From: an uncultured Flavobacteriales bacterium
Lineage (GTDB): Bacteria > Bacteroidota > Bacteroidia > Flavobacteriales > BACL11
Assembly: GCA_905478185.1 (NCBI GenBank)
Contig: CAJQHO010000012.1
Coordinates: forward strand, 1 to 41,487
Length of the DNA stretch: 41,487 nucleotides
Direction of reading: 5' to 3'
This document shows positions 1 through 8,625 of the stretch, in pieces. Under the pieces are notes generated by a model, which saw nothing but the letters and a program-made list of their open reading frames with translations, did no database searches and had not been told where the DNA came from. Within the stretch, counting starts at the first letter, position 1, and the number at the start of each line of letters is the position of its first letter. A program made the position numbers and the translations under genes.

Positions 1-1
1 T

Positions 2-2179
2 GACATGAATTTTCCATTGTCAGATCTAAGCACTAAAACATTAAGATATATTCAACATAATGTGCATGATTTTGGTTGGTTTGCTGATAAGCGTTTTCAT
101 GTTTTAAAAGGTGAAGTTGAATTGCCAAATACAAAAGAAAAAGTAACTCTATGGACAATGTTCACCAATAATGAAGCAGACCTCTGGAAAAACTCTATAG
201 AATACATGCATGATGCAGTTTATTATTACTCCCTCTGGAATGGAGATTACCCTTACAAACAATGTACTGCTGTAGATGGAACAATATCAGCTGGAGGTGG
301 TATGGAATATCCGAATGTTACTGTAATTGGGGAAAGTAGAACTGCAATTGCCTTAGAGGAAGTAATTATGCATGAAGTTGGGCATAATTGGTTTTACGGT
401 ATGCTTGCAAGTAACGAAAGAGATCATCCTTGGATGGATGAAGGATTGAATTCATTTGATGAATTGAGATATATGCGTTTAAAATATCCAGAGCACAACT
501 TGTTAAATAATGAAATTCCTCATTTTTTCACAAAAATGCTTGATTTAAAAGATTATACAAATAAAAATATTCAAGGGGAATTGATGTATTTTATGAATGC
601 TTGGACAGGTAAAGACCAGCCAATTGAACTACATTCTTGTAAATATACAGGCATGAATTATGGAGGAATAGTTTACTCAAAAACTGCAATTGTTTTTGAT
701 TATTTAATGGCTTATTTAGGAGAAAATATGATGAATAAATGCAAACGCACTTATTTTGAAAAATGGAAATTCAAACACCCACAACCTGAAGATTTAAGAG
801 CAGTTTTTGAAGAAGTAAGTGGTAAGAATTTATCATGGTTTTTTGATGATATGATAAAAACAACTAAGCATCTAGATTACTCTATTTCAAGTATTAAAAA
901 AGAAACTAAGGACCTTTTGATCACACTTAAAAATAAAGGAGAAATAAACGGACCTGTAATTATTAGTGGTGTAAAAGATGGAAAAAGCATGACTCCACTT
1001 TGGGTAGAAGGATTTGAAGGAGAAAAAACTGTTCGTTACTTTAATGGAGATTACGATCATATCCGAATTGACCATAATGGATATATGCCTGAGATAAATC
1101 GTAGTAATAACATAATGCGTACAAAAGGGATTTTTAAAGCAACTGAGCCAATAAAACCACAGATTATTGGAAGCTTATATCATCCTGAGAAAACACAAAT
1201 CTTCTTTCATCCAATAATGATTTATAACATTTACAATAAGCATTCTTATGGATTAAAAATTTATAATCAGTTTTTACCAAAAGGTGGGTTTGCTTATAAA
1301 GTTATTCCATTGTACAGTAATGGAACAAAAGATTTTACTGGTGAAATAAAGCTCTCTTACAAAAAGTTTAGTCAAACCGCCAAATACCATAGCTTAACAT
1401 TAAGTGTTGATGCTAGGCAATATCTGTATGATTATAACAAAGAATATACAAGGATTACGCCTCAATTAAATATTGAATTCAAAAAACCTTCTTTAAGAAG
1501 TAAAATCTATAAATATTTAAATACCTCTTATGTTCATTTAGTAAAAGAAGAGGAAACTCTAGGTTTTATTAATGCACAGTTTGGTTATGCAAACAACAGA
1601 ACTATTAATCCATTTTCAGCCTACTCTTCAATTGAAAAAGGATATAATTATAGCAAAATTCAATTAGGTGGCTTTTTTCGAAAAATGATTAATCAAAAAA
1701 AGCAGCTCAATATTAGAGGGTATATAGGCTATGTAAATACAGAGGATAATATATATAACTTAAAAATGAGTGCTTGGAACGGATCAGATGATTACATGTT
1801 CAATGAAAGGGTATTTTCTAGAGATAATAGCTCTAACCACAACTTACCATACCAACAACAATATTTCTCAAGAGAAGGTGGGTTAAAGCATTTTACAAAT
1901 GATTCTTTAAATTCAAGTCAATTTCTTGCATCAACATATATTGATTATAATTTACTCAAAACCATGTCATTATATGCAGAATTGGGAACAAATGGATCTA
2001 AAATTGCATATGGAAGTGGATTTACACTTAATGCTATTGCAAATGGCCCTGGATTTAATGGAGGATTACAACTTTACCTCCCTTTAATCACAGAGGAAAG
2101 TGTAGTACATTTTGATAACTATTCAAATATCTTAAGATTTAATTTGTATTTTAATCTGGGAGGATTAAAATTTGACTAA
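2..2179 (+). CDS. M1 family metallopeptidase with C-terminal beta-rich region (5' end outside window)
   Basis: Zinc aminopeptidase of the M1 (gluzincin) family, probably envelope-located. The reading frame is open to the left edge, so the Met at base 5 is internal and the signal sequence and N-terminal domain are missing. Counting from that Met, HEVGH is at residues 123-127 and the third zinc ligand Glu is at 146, the exact HExxH-x18-E spacing. A GGMEYP exopeptidase motif precedes it. After the catalytic part (to about residue 290), a long region from about 390 to 724 is rich in alternating aromatic and polar residues and ends in an aromatic strand. This resembles an outer-membrane beta barrel, but that is inference. 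The stop is 3 bases from the stop of the convergent dehydrogenase gene. The family call is firm; the substrate is unknown. Confidence 0.88.
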   Translation, partial: DMNFPLSDLSTKTLRYIQHNVHDFGWFADKRFHVLKGEVELPNTKEKVTLWTMFTNNEADLWKNSIEYMHDAVYYYSLWNGDYPYKQCTAVDGTISAGGGMEYPNVTVIGESRTAIALEEVIMHEVGHNWFYGMLASNERDHPWMDEGLNSFDELRYMRLKYPEHNLLNNEIPHFFTKMLDLKDYTNKNIQGELMYFMNAWTGKDQPIELHSCKYTGMNYGGIVYSKTAIVFDYLMAYLGENMMNKCKRTYFEKWKFKHPQPEDLRAVFEEVSGKNLSWFFDDMIKTTKHLDYSISSIKKETKDLLITLKNKGEINGPVIISGVKDGKSMTPLWVEGFEGEKTVRYFNGDYDHIRIDHNGYMPEINRSNNIMRTKGIFKATEPIKPQIIGSLYHPEKTQIFFHPIMIYNIYNKHSYGLKIYNQFLPKGGFAYKVIPLYSNGTKDFTGEIKLSYKKFSQTAKYHSLTLSVDARQYLYDYNKEYTRITPQLNIEFKKPSLRSKIYKYLNTSYVHLVKEEETLGFINAQFGYANNRTINPFSAYSSIEKGYNYSKIQLGGFFRKMINQKKQLNIRGYIGYVNTEDNIYNLKMSAWNGSDDYMFNERVFSRDNSSNHNLPYQQQYFSREGGLKHFTNDSLNSSQFLASTYIDYNLLKTMSLYAELGTNGSKIAYGSGFTLNAIANGPGFNGGLQLYLPLITEESVVHFDNYSNILRFNLYFNLGGLKFD

Positions 2180-2182
2180 GAA

Positions 2183-3580
2183 TTAAAATATTTTTCCAGG
2201 ATTTAAAATCTGATTCGGATCAAAAAGTTTTTTAATTCCTTTTTGTAGTTCTATGTTTTTATCAGACAAAACAATACCTAAATATTCCTTCTGAACTAAA
2301 CCTATTCCGTGTTCACCACTAATTGTTCCTCCTAAATTTTTGGTAAGTTCAAATATTTCTCTGATTCCAAAAGTGAGTTTATTGTTCCAATCAGAGTCAG
2401 ACATCTCTCCTTTTATAATATTTACATGTAAATTTCCATCTCCTGCATGTCCATAGCAAACTGATTTGAACCCATATTTTGCACCAATTTTTTTTACTCC
2501 TATTAATAGTTTTGCTAATTCAGCTCTAGGGACTACAGTATCTTCTTCTTTATATACCGAATTTGCTTTTACAGCCTCACCTACCGCTCTTCTTAATTTC
2601 CATAATTGTTCTTTTTGACTTTCACTATCAGCAAGAAGAATCTCTCCACAATCAAATTGTCCCATAACTTCAGCAATTTTTTCACAATCCTTATAAAGTA
2701 AATCAATATCATTTCCATCAACTTCAACTAAAAGATGAGCTTGTACATCTTCTAGTATTTGAATTTCTACATCAGTGTATTTTATTGTCCAATCTATCGC
2801 ATCCCTTTCAATAAACTCTAAAGCTGATGGAGTAATTCCAGCTCTAAAAACTGCTGATACTGCTTCACAAGCTTTTTCAGCAGAAGAAAATGGTGCGAGC
2901 ATGCTAATATCTTTGGTTGGCAAAGGGATAAGTTTGAAAACAATTTTAGTAATAATCCCTAGAGTACCTTCACTTCCAATCATCAATTGTGTTAAGTTGT
3001 ATCCAGTTGAATTTTTAAGAACATTCGCTCCTGTCCAAATAATTTCTCCAGTAGGTAAAACAACTTCCAAGTTTAAAACATAATCTTTTGTAACACCATA
3101 TTTCAGTGCTTTCGGACCACCAGAATTCTCTGCCAAATTTCCACCTAGAAAACAACTTCCTTTACTTGCAGGATCTGGCGGGTAAAAAAGTCCCTTCTCC
3201 TCTACTGCATCTCTAAAAACTTGATTGATAACACCCGGCTCAACCTTTGCTTGTAAATTTCTTTCATCAATTTCAATAATAGAATTTAACCGTTCTGTAC
3301 TTAAAGCAATTCCTCCTTTTATAGGCAAACTTCCGCCACTTAAACCAGTTCTTGCTCCACAAGGTGTAATAGAAATTAATTTATCATTGCAATAGGTTAT
3401 AATTTTTGAGATTTCCTCAGTAGTTTTAGGTTTTAATACTACTTCTGGCGGATAAGATAAATCCTCAGTTTCATCACTACTATATTCCAGTAATTTGTCT
3501 TCATCTGAAAAAACAAAATCAGTACCAACAATTTCTTTTAAAACTGCTAAATCATCAATATTTATCTTCTTGTATTCCAC
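2183..3580 (-). CDS. FAD-binding oxidoreductase, D-lactate/glycolate dehydrogenase (GlcD) type
   Basis: Flavoprotein of the FAD_binding_4 / FAD-oxidase C-terminal family, which oxidises 2-hydroxyacids such as D-lactate, glycolate or D-2-hydroxyglutarate. The 465 residues match the usual length. Visible motifs are the N-terminal FAD-binding stretch PCGARTGLSGGSLPIKGG (about residues 77-94), GSEGTLGIIT (about 202), and the C-terminal GHAGDGNLHVN and SGEHGIGLVQKEYL. No iron-sulfur domain is fused and no glcE or glcF lies nearby, so it is a stand-alone enzyme. The start is GTG (bases 3578-3580). A TAAATTTG -7 box ends four bases upstream, which leaves almost no leader, and no better start lies nearby. 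The exact substrate cannot be read from the sequence. Confidence 0.9.
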   Translation of the reverse strand: MEYKKINIDDLAVLKEIVGTDFVFSDEDKLLEYSSDETEDLSYPPEVVLKPKTTEEISKIITYCNDKLISITPCGARTGLSGGSLPIKGGIALSTERLNSIIEIDERNLQAKVEPGVINQVFRDAVEEKGLFYPPDPASKGSCFLGGNLAENSGGPKALKYGVTKDYVLNLEVVLPTGEIIWTGANVLKNSTGYNLTQLMIGSEGTLGIITKIVFKLIPLPTKDISMLAPFSSAEKACEAVSAVFRAGITPSALEFIERDAIDWTIKYTDVEIQILEDVQAHLLVEVDGNDIDLLYKDCEKIAEVMGQFDCGEILLADSESQKEQLWKLRRAVGEAVKANSVYKEEDTVVPRAELAKLLIGVKKIGAKYGFKSVCYGHAGDGNLHVNIIKGEMSDSDWNNKLTFGIREIFELTKNLGGTISGEHGIGLVQKEYLGIVLSDKNIELQKGIKKLFDPNQILNPGKIF

Positions 3581-3584
3581 ATCA

Positions 3585-3592
3585 CAAATTTA
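3585..3592 (-). promoter_or_regulatory. -7 promoter box for FAD oxidoreductase gene
   Basis: Minus-strand TAAATTTG, a full match to the Bacteroidota TAnnTTTG box. Only four bases separate it from the GTG start, so the transcript would be leaderless or nearly so. Confidence 0.55.
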
Positions 3593-3631
3593 ATTAAATT
3601 CGCCACAGCTAATTTAAACTTACAATTCAAA

Positions 3632-5785
3632 ATGAAAAAATTACTAACACTTTTACTAGCACTATTAATTATCACTCCAACTTTTGCTCAAAAAAGAGAT
3701 ATTACACTTGATGATTTATGGAAGAATTATACCTTCTACCCTAAAAGTTATAGTGGACTGAACTCAATGAATGACGGTGAGCACTATGTAACAATGGAAA
3801 AAACTGATAATGGACAAGAAATTATAAAATATAGATTTAAAAGTGGTAAAAAAGTAAGAACCCTTTTTAAAAGTAATAATTTTGAGATTCCAAAAGTAGG
3901 TAGGTACACCTTTAGTCAGGATGAAAAACAACTTTTATTAGCAACCAAAACTGAGGGAATATATCGTTATTCTAGCAAATCAGTATATTACATTTACAAT
4001 GTATTTACAGATAAACTCAAGAAGCTATCTGATGACAAAGTTATGTATGCTACTTTCTCACCTAATGGAGAAAAAGTAGCTTATGTCCTAGAAAACAATC
4101 TTTTTATTCAAAACATTAAAAGTGGAGCAATAACACAAGTTACAACTGACGGAAAAAAGAACCATATTATAAATGGTGCTTCTGATTGGGTTTATGAAGA
4201 AGAGTTTGCATTGGTTCGTTCCTTTGAATGGGCTCCTGATGGAGAGCATATTGCCTATTATAAATTTGATGAATCACAGGTAAAAGAATTCTCAATGGAT
4301 TTGTTTAAAGGAGGCTTATACCCTACCCAGGAAGTGTTTAAATACCCTAAAGCAGGAGAAGATAACTCAGTTGTAAAAGTGTACTTCTATAATTTGGAAC
4401 AAGATAAAAGCACTTATATTTATACAGAGAAAGATTACGAATATATTCCAAGAATTAAATGGACTAACAACCCAAAAGTTTTAGCCCTTTATGGAATGAA
4501 TCGCCATCAAAATGAATTGGATTTTGTTCTAGCAAATGCTGAAGATGGAAGTAATAAAGTACTATTTACTGAAAAAGACAAATATTTTATTGATATTCAT
4601 GATAACCTAACTTTTTTACCAGAAGATAATTTTATTTGGACTTCTGAAAAAGATGGTTTTAATCATATTTATATAAAAGGTTTGGATGGATCAGAGCAGC
4701 AGATCACAAAAGGAGAATGGGAAGTAACTGCATTTGATGGTGTTGATAGTGATAAAATGGAGATATATTACAGATCAACAGAAGAGGGATCAATAAATAG
4801 AACACTTTATGTGCAAAATTTGGAAACTGAAGAAAAAAGAAAACTTAGCACACAAATTGGAGATAACTCAATAAAGTTTAGCGAAAACTTTAAATATTAC
4901 ATGAATAGTTACTCCAATGCTAATACAGCTCATTATTATACGCTACATAACTCAAGTGGAAAACAATTAAAAATTCTAGAAGACAATGCTGAATTTAATA
5001 AGGAAATGGAAGAATTCAATTTAACTGAGAAAGAATTTTTCACTATCAAAACTGAAGATGCTGAACTAAATGCTTGGATGATTAAACCACCTGATTTTGA
5101 TAAAAACAAAGAATATCCTCTTTACATGTTTTTATATGGAGGTCCAGGTTCGCAACAAGTAACCAACTCTTTCGGCTGGACGAATTACTACTGGTACCAA
5201 ATGCTTGCTCAAAAAGGATATATAGTAGCATGTGTGGATAATAGAGGGACAGGGGGGAAAGGATCAGAATTCAAAAAAATGACTTACAAAGAACTAGGGA
5301 AATATGAAACTATTGATCAAATAAATGCCGCAAAACACTTTGGTAACTTATCTTACATTAATGCAAATAGGATAGGTATTCAAGGCTGGAGTTACGGAGG
5401 TTATATGTCATCATTAGCAATTACAAAAGGAGCAGATGTATTTAGTCTTGCCATTGCTGTGGCTCCAGTAACCAATTGGCGTTATTACGATAATATCTAT
5501 ACAGAACGCTACATGCAAACTCCACAAGAAAATGCAAGTGGATATGATGAAAATTCTCCAATTAACCATGTAGATAAACTAAAAGGACATTATTTATTAG
5601 TCCATGGAAGTGCTGATGACAATGTGCATGTACAAAATACTATGGAAATGATTTCTGCATTAGTTAAAGCAAACAAGCAATTCGATTTGTTCATTTATCC
5701 TGATAAAAACCATGGGATTTATGGCGGTAATACACGCTATCATTTATACAAAAAAATGACTGATTTCATTTTAGATAATCTATAA
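3632..5785 (+). CDS. Secreted dipeptidyl peptidase IV-like S9 peptidase
   Basis: Serine exopeptidase of family S9B that removes N-terminal dipeptides, often X-Pro, from peptides. It is probably periplasmic or surface-attached. A clear signal peptide ends at TFAQ (residues 1-19). The N-terminal half is the beta-propeller (DPPIV_N) region, including the Glu cluster DWVYEEEF with Glu189-191, equivalent to the substrate-anchoring double Glu of DPP4. The C-terminal alpha/beta-hydrolase domain carries the triad Ser587 (GWSYGG), Asp662 (HGSADDNVH) and His694 (KNHG). The length of 717 is normal for the family. A di/tripeptide transporter follows 45 bases downstream, which suggests coupled peptide cleavage and uptake. 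Confidence 0.94.
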   Translation: MKKLLTLLLALLIITPTFAQKRDITLDDLWKNYTFYPKSYSGLNSMNDGEHYVTMEKTDNGQEIIKYRFKSGKKVRTLFKSNNFEIPKVGRYTFSQDEKQLLLATKTEGIYRYSSKSVYYIYNVFTDKLKKLSDDKVMYATFSPNGEKVAYVLENNLFIQNIKSGAITQVTTDGKKNHIINGASDWVYEEEFALVRSFEWAPDGEHIAYYKFDESQVKEFSMDLFKGGLYPTQEVFKYPKAGEDNSVVKVYFYNLEQDKSTYIYTEKDYEYIPRIKWTNNPKVLALYGMNRHQNELDFVLANAEDGSNKVLFTEKDKYFIDIHDNLTFLPEDNFIWTSEKDGFNHIYIKGLDGSEQQITKGEWEVTAFDGVDSDKMEIYYRSTEEGSINRTLYVQNLETEEKRKLSTQIGDNSIKFSENFKYYMNSYSNANTAHYYTLHNSSGKQLKILEDNAEFNKEMEEFNLTEKEFFTIKTEDAELNAWMIKPPDFDKNKEYPLYMFLYGGPGSQQVTNSFGWTNYYWYQMLAQKGYIVACVDNRGTGGKGSEFKKMTYKELGKYETIDQINAAKHFGNLSYINANRIGIQGWSYGGYMSSLAITKGADVFSLAIAVAPVTNWRYYDNIYTERYMQTPQENASGYDENSPINHVDKLKGHYLLVHGSADDNVHVQNTMEMISALVKANKQFDLFIYPDKNHGIYGGNTRYHLYKKMTDFILDNL

Positions 5786-5830
5786 CGGAAATATTTACTA
5801 TTTTCGGCAACCTAATTTATTAAACAAAAT

Positions 5831-7450
5831 ATGACAAATCAAGACCAACAATTATTCGGACATCCTAAAGGATTGTTCTATTTATTTTTTGCAGAATTAT
5901 GGGAGCGATTCTCCTATTACGGAATGCGTGCATTACTTATGCTTTACATGGTAAATGAGTTTTTTACTTACATTACTGATGAAGCATATCGTGAGGAAGT
6001 ATCATTTGGTGTCTTTGCTGCTTATGGATCATTAGTGTATGCAACCCCAGTATTAGGAGGTATGATTGCCGATAAATTCATTGGTTTCAAAAAATCTATT
6101 ATGTTAGGAGGTATTCTAATGGCACTTGGACATTTTTTTATGGCTTTCTATTTTAAAAGTGATGTTCTTGGATTTGAAGTTTCTGCTATTAACCATTTTT
6201 TCTTTTATGCTGCTCTTGCACTTTTAATTGTAGGAAACGGATTCTTCAAACCTAATATTTCTACCATGGTAGGGAGATTGTATCCTGAGGGAGATGACAG
6301 AAGAGATTCTGGATTTACTATATTTTATATGGGAATAAACGCAGGCGCCTTTTTAGCACCATTAGTTTGTGGTTGGTTAGGTTATGAATATGGATGGCAC
6401 TATGGTTTTGGGGCTGCTGGAATTGGAATGATTGCTGGTTTATTAGTCTTTATGAAGGGTATGAATGATGGAGTATTTGGTGATAATGGTCAACAACCAA
6501 CAGAATATATAGAGAAAAAAATGTACGGAATTCGTACAGATTACTTTTTCTATTTAGTAGCAGCACTTATGGTACCTATTGCAGCATTCTTAGTTAAGTA
6601 TAATGCCTTAGAAGTATTAGAAGGAATGCATTTACATTCTGCATTACTTTCTTTATTAGGAGTAGTTATCTTAGGTATTCTGGCTAAAAAAATGATTGAA
6701 CTCTCAAGAATGGAAGTCTTCCGTTTATTTAGTGTTTTAGTTTTAACCTTACTAATTACAGTGTTTTGGTCTTTCTTTGAATTAGCAGGTACTGCAATTA
6801 CTTTATTTGCTGAAAGAAATGTAAACCTTACATTATTAAATGCTTCTCAAACCAATGCAATTAATCCTGGTTATATTATCTTCCTAGCTATACCATTTTC
6901 AATGATGTGGGTATATTTATCAAAAACACAAAGAAACCCAACTACTCCTAACAAATTTGCTTTAGGTATTTTACAGTTAGGTTTAGGATTTTTAGTATTT
7001 GCCATGAGTGCACAATATATGGATGCTGCTGGTCGTACTCCTTTTATGTTCTTAATGATAGGTTATTTACTATTAACAACTGGAGAATTATTCATCTCTC
7101 CAATTGGGCTTAGTAAGGTAACTGAATTATCACCAAAAAGCATGACAGCCTTTATGATGGGAGTTTATTTCTTATCCTCATCTTATGCACATTATATCTC
7201 AGGAGCAATTGCCAAATTAACTACCTCAAATGAATCGGGAGTAATTCCTGAGCCAGGTTTTATGACTACAATAATTGAAAAGGTAACTGGTTTTGCAGGA
7301 GGATATTCTGAATCATCAGTAGAAGGCGTACAGTCTTTAGTAAGTTATACTTCAGTATTTACACAAGTAGGTGTAGTTGCAATAGGAATGGCTGTTTTAG
7401 CGTTCCTCTTATCGCCAGTACTTAAAAAATGGATGCATGGCGTTCACTAA
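5831..7450 (+). CDS. POT/PTR2 family proton-dependent di/tripeptide transporter
   Basis: Inner-membrane symporter of the major facilitator superfamily, proton-dependent oligopeptide transporter family. The diagnostic ExxERFxYYG motif is present (Glu22, Glu25, Arg26, Phe27, Tyr30, Gly31). The second family motif region GNGFFKPNIS follows at about residue 136. The 539-residue chain has about 14 hydrophobic segments, as in bacterial POT proteins. Its position right after a dipeptidyl peptidase suggests it imports the released dipeptides, which is inference. The end overlaps a spurious upstream extension of the next gene, but the true genes are separated by 25 bases. Confidence 0.95.
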   Translation: MTNQDQQLFGHPKGLFYLFFAELWERFSYYGMRALLMLYMVNEFFTYITDEAYREEVSFGVFAAYGSLVYATPVLGGMIADKFIGFKKSIMLGGILMALGHFFMAFYFKSDVLGFEVSAINHFFFYAALALLIVGNGFFKPNISTMVGRLYPEGDDRRDSGFTIFYMGINAGAFLAPLVCGWLGYEYGWHYGFGAAGIGMIAGLLVFMKGMNDGVFGDNGQQPTEYIEKKMYGIRTDYFFYLVAALMVPIAAFLVKYNALEVLEGMHLHSALLSLLGVVILGILAKKMIELSRMEVFRLFSVLVLTLLITVFWSFFELAGTAITLFAERNVNLTLLNASQTNAINPGYIIFLAIPFSMMWVYLSKTQRNPTTPNKFALGILQLGLGFLVFAMSAQYMDAAGRTPFMFLMIGYLLLTTGELFISPIGLSKVTELSPKSMTAFMMGVYFLSSSYAHYISGAIAKLTTSNESGVIPEPGFMTTIIEKVTGFAGGYSESSVEGVQSLVSYTSVFTQVGVVAIGMAVLAFLLSPVLKKWMHGVH

Positions 7451-7475
7451 AAAATTAATTAAAAACAAAAAACAA

Positions 7476-7937
7476 ATGAAGAATTTATTAGCAGTATTAT
7501 TAATTGGATTTTCTCTTAACGGATTTGCACAACAAAAAGAACTAGTATGGCATACTGATGTAGACAAAGCTATTAATTTATCTGTACAATCAGGTAAGCC
7601 ATTATTCTTTTTCTTTACTGGTAGTGATTGGTGTGGTTGGTGTATTAAACTACAAAAAGAAGTCTTCTTCTTGCCTGAATTTAAAAAATGGGCAACTAAA
7701 AATGTAATTCTAGTTGAGCTTGATTTCCCTAGAAGAACTCCAATTTCTGATGATTTGAAAAAACAAAACAGAGAGTTAGCAAGTATGTTTGGTGTAAGAG
7801 GCTATCCTACTGTTTGGTTAGTTACTCCTACTATTTCAGACGGCAAAGTTAACTTCAACAAACTAGGCTCTCAAGGTTATGTTAGAGGTGGTCCATCAGC
7901 TTGGATTGCTGGAGCTAACAAAATCTTAAAAAAGTAA
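7476..7937 (+). CDS. Exported thioredoxin-family protein (CGWC active site)
   Basis: Thioredoxin-fold protein for thiol-disulfide exchange outside the cytoplasm. I chose the ATG at 7476 rather than the in-frame ATG at 7437, which lies inside the transporter gene. From 7476 the protein begins with a typical signal peptide ending GFAQ (residues 1-19). The active site DWCGWC has Cys53 and Cys56, and a cis-proline-type loop GYPTVWLV follows. The mature protein is about 134 residues, as in thioredoxin_7/DsbD-gamma-like proteins. A second exported thioredoxin-like gene starts four bases after its stop, so the two are co-transcribed. The partner proteins are unknown. Confidence 0.85.
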   Translation: MKNLLAVLLIGFSLNGFAQQKELVWHTDVDKAINLSVQSGKPLFFFFTGSDWCGWCIKLQKEVFFLPEFKKWATKNVILVELDFPRRTPISDDLKKQNRELASMFGVRGYPTVWLVTPTISDGKVNFNKLGSQGYVRGGPSAWIAGANKILKK

Positions 7938-7941
7938 TAAA

Positions 7942-8439
7942 ATGAAAAGGATAGTTATTCTTTTATTGGCTCTTGCTCCTTATTTTGTTTTCTCTCAAGG
8001 GCAAGTAACAAATGAAATCAATTGGATTTCTTTAGAGAAAGCAAAAGAATATGCCAAAAAGTATGATAAAAACATTTTTGTTTACTTTCATAAAAAGGAT
8101 TGTCCTTATTGTGAAGAAATGAAAAGAGAGACTTTCTCTGACCAAACGGTTATTGATCTTATCAATCATAATTTCTTTCCTGTAAAAATTGATTCAAGAA
8201 CTAAAGATACAATACGTTACAATGGGATAAAATATTCTAATCAACAACCCATATCACATGGATCAACTTTTAGGCATGACTTTTATCATGAAGTTGCAAG
8301 ATTTAATCGAAATGGAGAAGATTTAACTACAACTCCAACAATAGTTTTGTTTAATAGTAAATTTGAAAAAATTAATGTGCTGCCTGGGAAACACGTTAAA
8401 CCACTTCTTTTAAGAAAGATTAAACCTTATATAAAATAA
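7942..8439 (+). CDS. Exported thioredoxin-fold protein (CPYC active site)
   Basis: Second thioredoxin-fold protein of the pair, 165 residues. It has an N-terminal signal peptide ending VFSQ and the active-site pair Cys54-Pro-Tyr-Cys57, the dipeptide found in glutaredoxins and some thioredoxin_7/SoxW-like proteins. A TTPTIV segment near residue 132 provides the cis-proline. Between the active site and this proline is a longer insertion (about residues 85-125) than in plain thioredoxins. It is co-transcribed with the preceding CGWC protein. The two active sites differ, so one may reduce and the other oxidise or isomerise, but this is only a suggestion. A strong terminator follows directly. Confidence 0.82.
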   Translation: MKRIVILLLALAPYFVFSQGQVTNEINWISLEKAKEYAKKYDKNIFVYFHKKDCPYCEEMKRETFSDQTVIDLINHNFFPVKIDSRTKDTIRYNGIKYSNQQPISHGSTFRHDFYHEVARFNRNGEDLTTTPTIVLFNSKFEKINVLPGKHVKPLLLRKIKPYIK

Positions 8440-8440
8440 A

Positions 8441-8472
8441 AAAAGGAGTTGATACTTAAATCAACTCCTTTT
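8441..8472. terminator. Bidirectional intrinsic terminator
   Basis: Perfect 13-bp inverted repeat (8441-8453 with 8460-8472, six-base loop) with A-rich and T-rich flanks. It would terminate the thioredoxin genes on the plus strand and the tRNA-His transcript on the minus strand. Confidence 0.85.
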
Positions 8473-8484
8473 CTTTTTTAAATG

Positions 8485-8559
8485 GGTGACTGATGGGATT
8501 CGAACCCACGACCCCCGGCACCACAAACCAGTGCTCTAACCAACTGAGCTACAATCACC
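8485..8559 (-). tRNA. trnH: tRNA-His (GTG anticodon), with encoded G-1
   Basis: On the minus strand the sequence folds as a complete cloverleaf. The acceptor is GTGATTG/CAGTCAC, the D-stem GCTC/GAGC, the anticodon stem CTGGT/GCCGG with loop TTGTGGT (anticodon GTG), and the T-arm GTGGG-TTCGAAT-CCCAT. An extra 5' G pairs with C73, the identity feature of tRNA-His. The 3' CCA is not encoded; after C73 the genome reads CAT. Confidence 0.96.
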
Positions 8560-8571
8560 ATTTAGCGGCTG

Positions 8572-8579
8572 CAAATATA
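8572..8579 (-). promoter_or_regulatory. -7 promoter box for tRNA-His
   Basis: Minus-strand TATATTTG, a full TAnnTTTG match, ends 12 bases before the tRNA 5' end. It lies back to back with the promoter of the P-type ATPase gene. Confidence 0.6.
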
Positions 8580-8611
8580 TAATTTTATAGCATATTGATG
8601 AATAAACTTAA

Positions 8612-8619
8612 TACATTTG
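8612..8619 (+). promoter_or_regulatory. -7 promoter box for P-type ATPase gene
   Basis: TACATTTG matches TAnnTTTG. The in-frame TTG at 8617 lies inside this box, so it cannot be the start codon. The ATG at 8626 is only six bases beyond the box, implying a leaderless or near-leaderless mRNA. Confidence 0.6.
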
Positions 8620-8625
8620 TACCTT

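Noticed and set aside
8617-8625. TTG start for the P-type ATPase
   Set aside because: The TTG is part of the -7 box, so it could not be in the transcript. The ATG at 8626 gives the normal HMA start.
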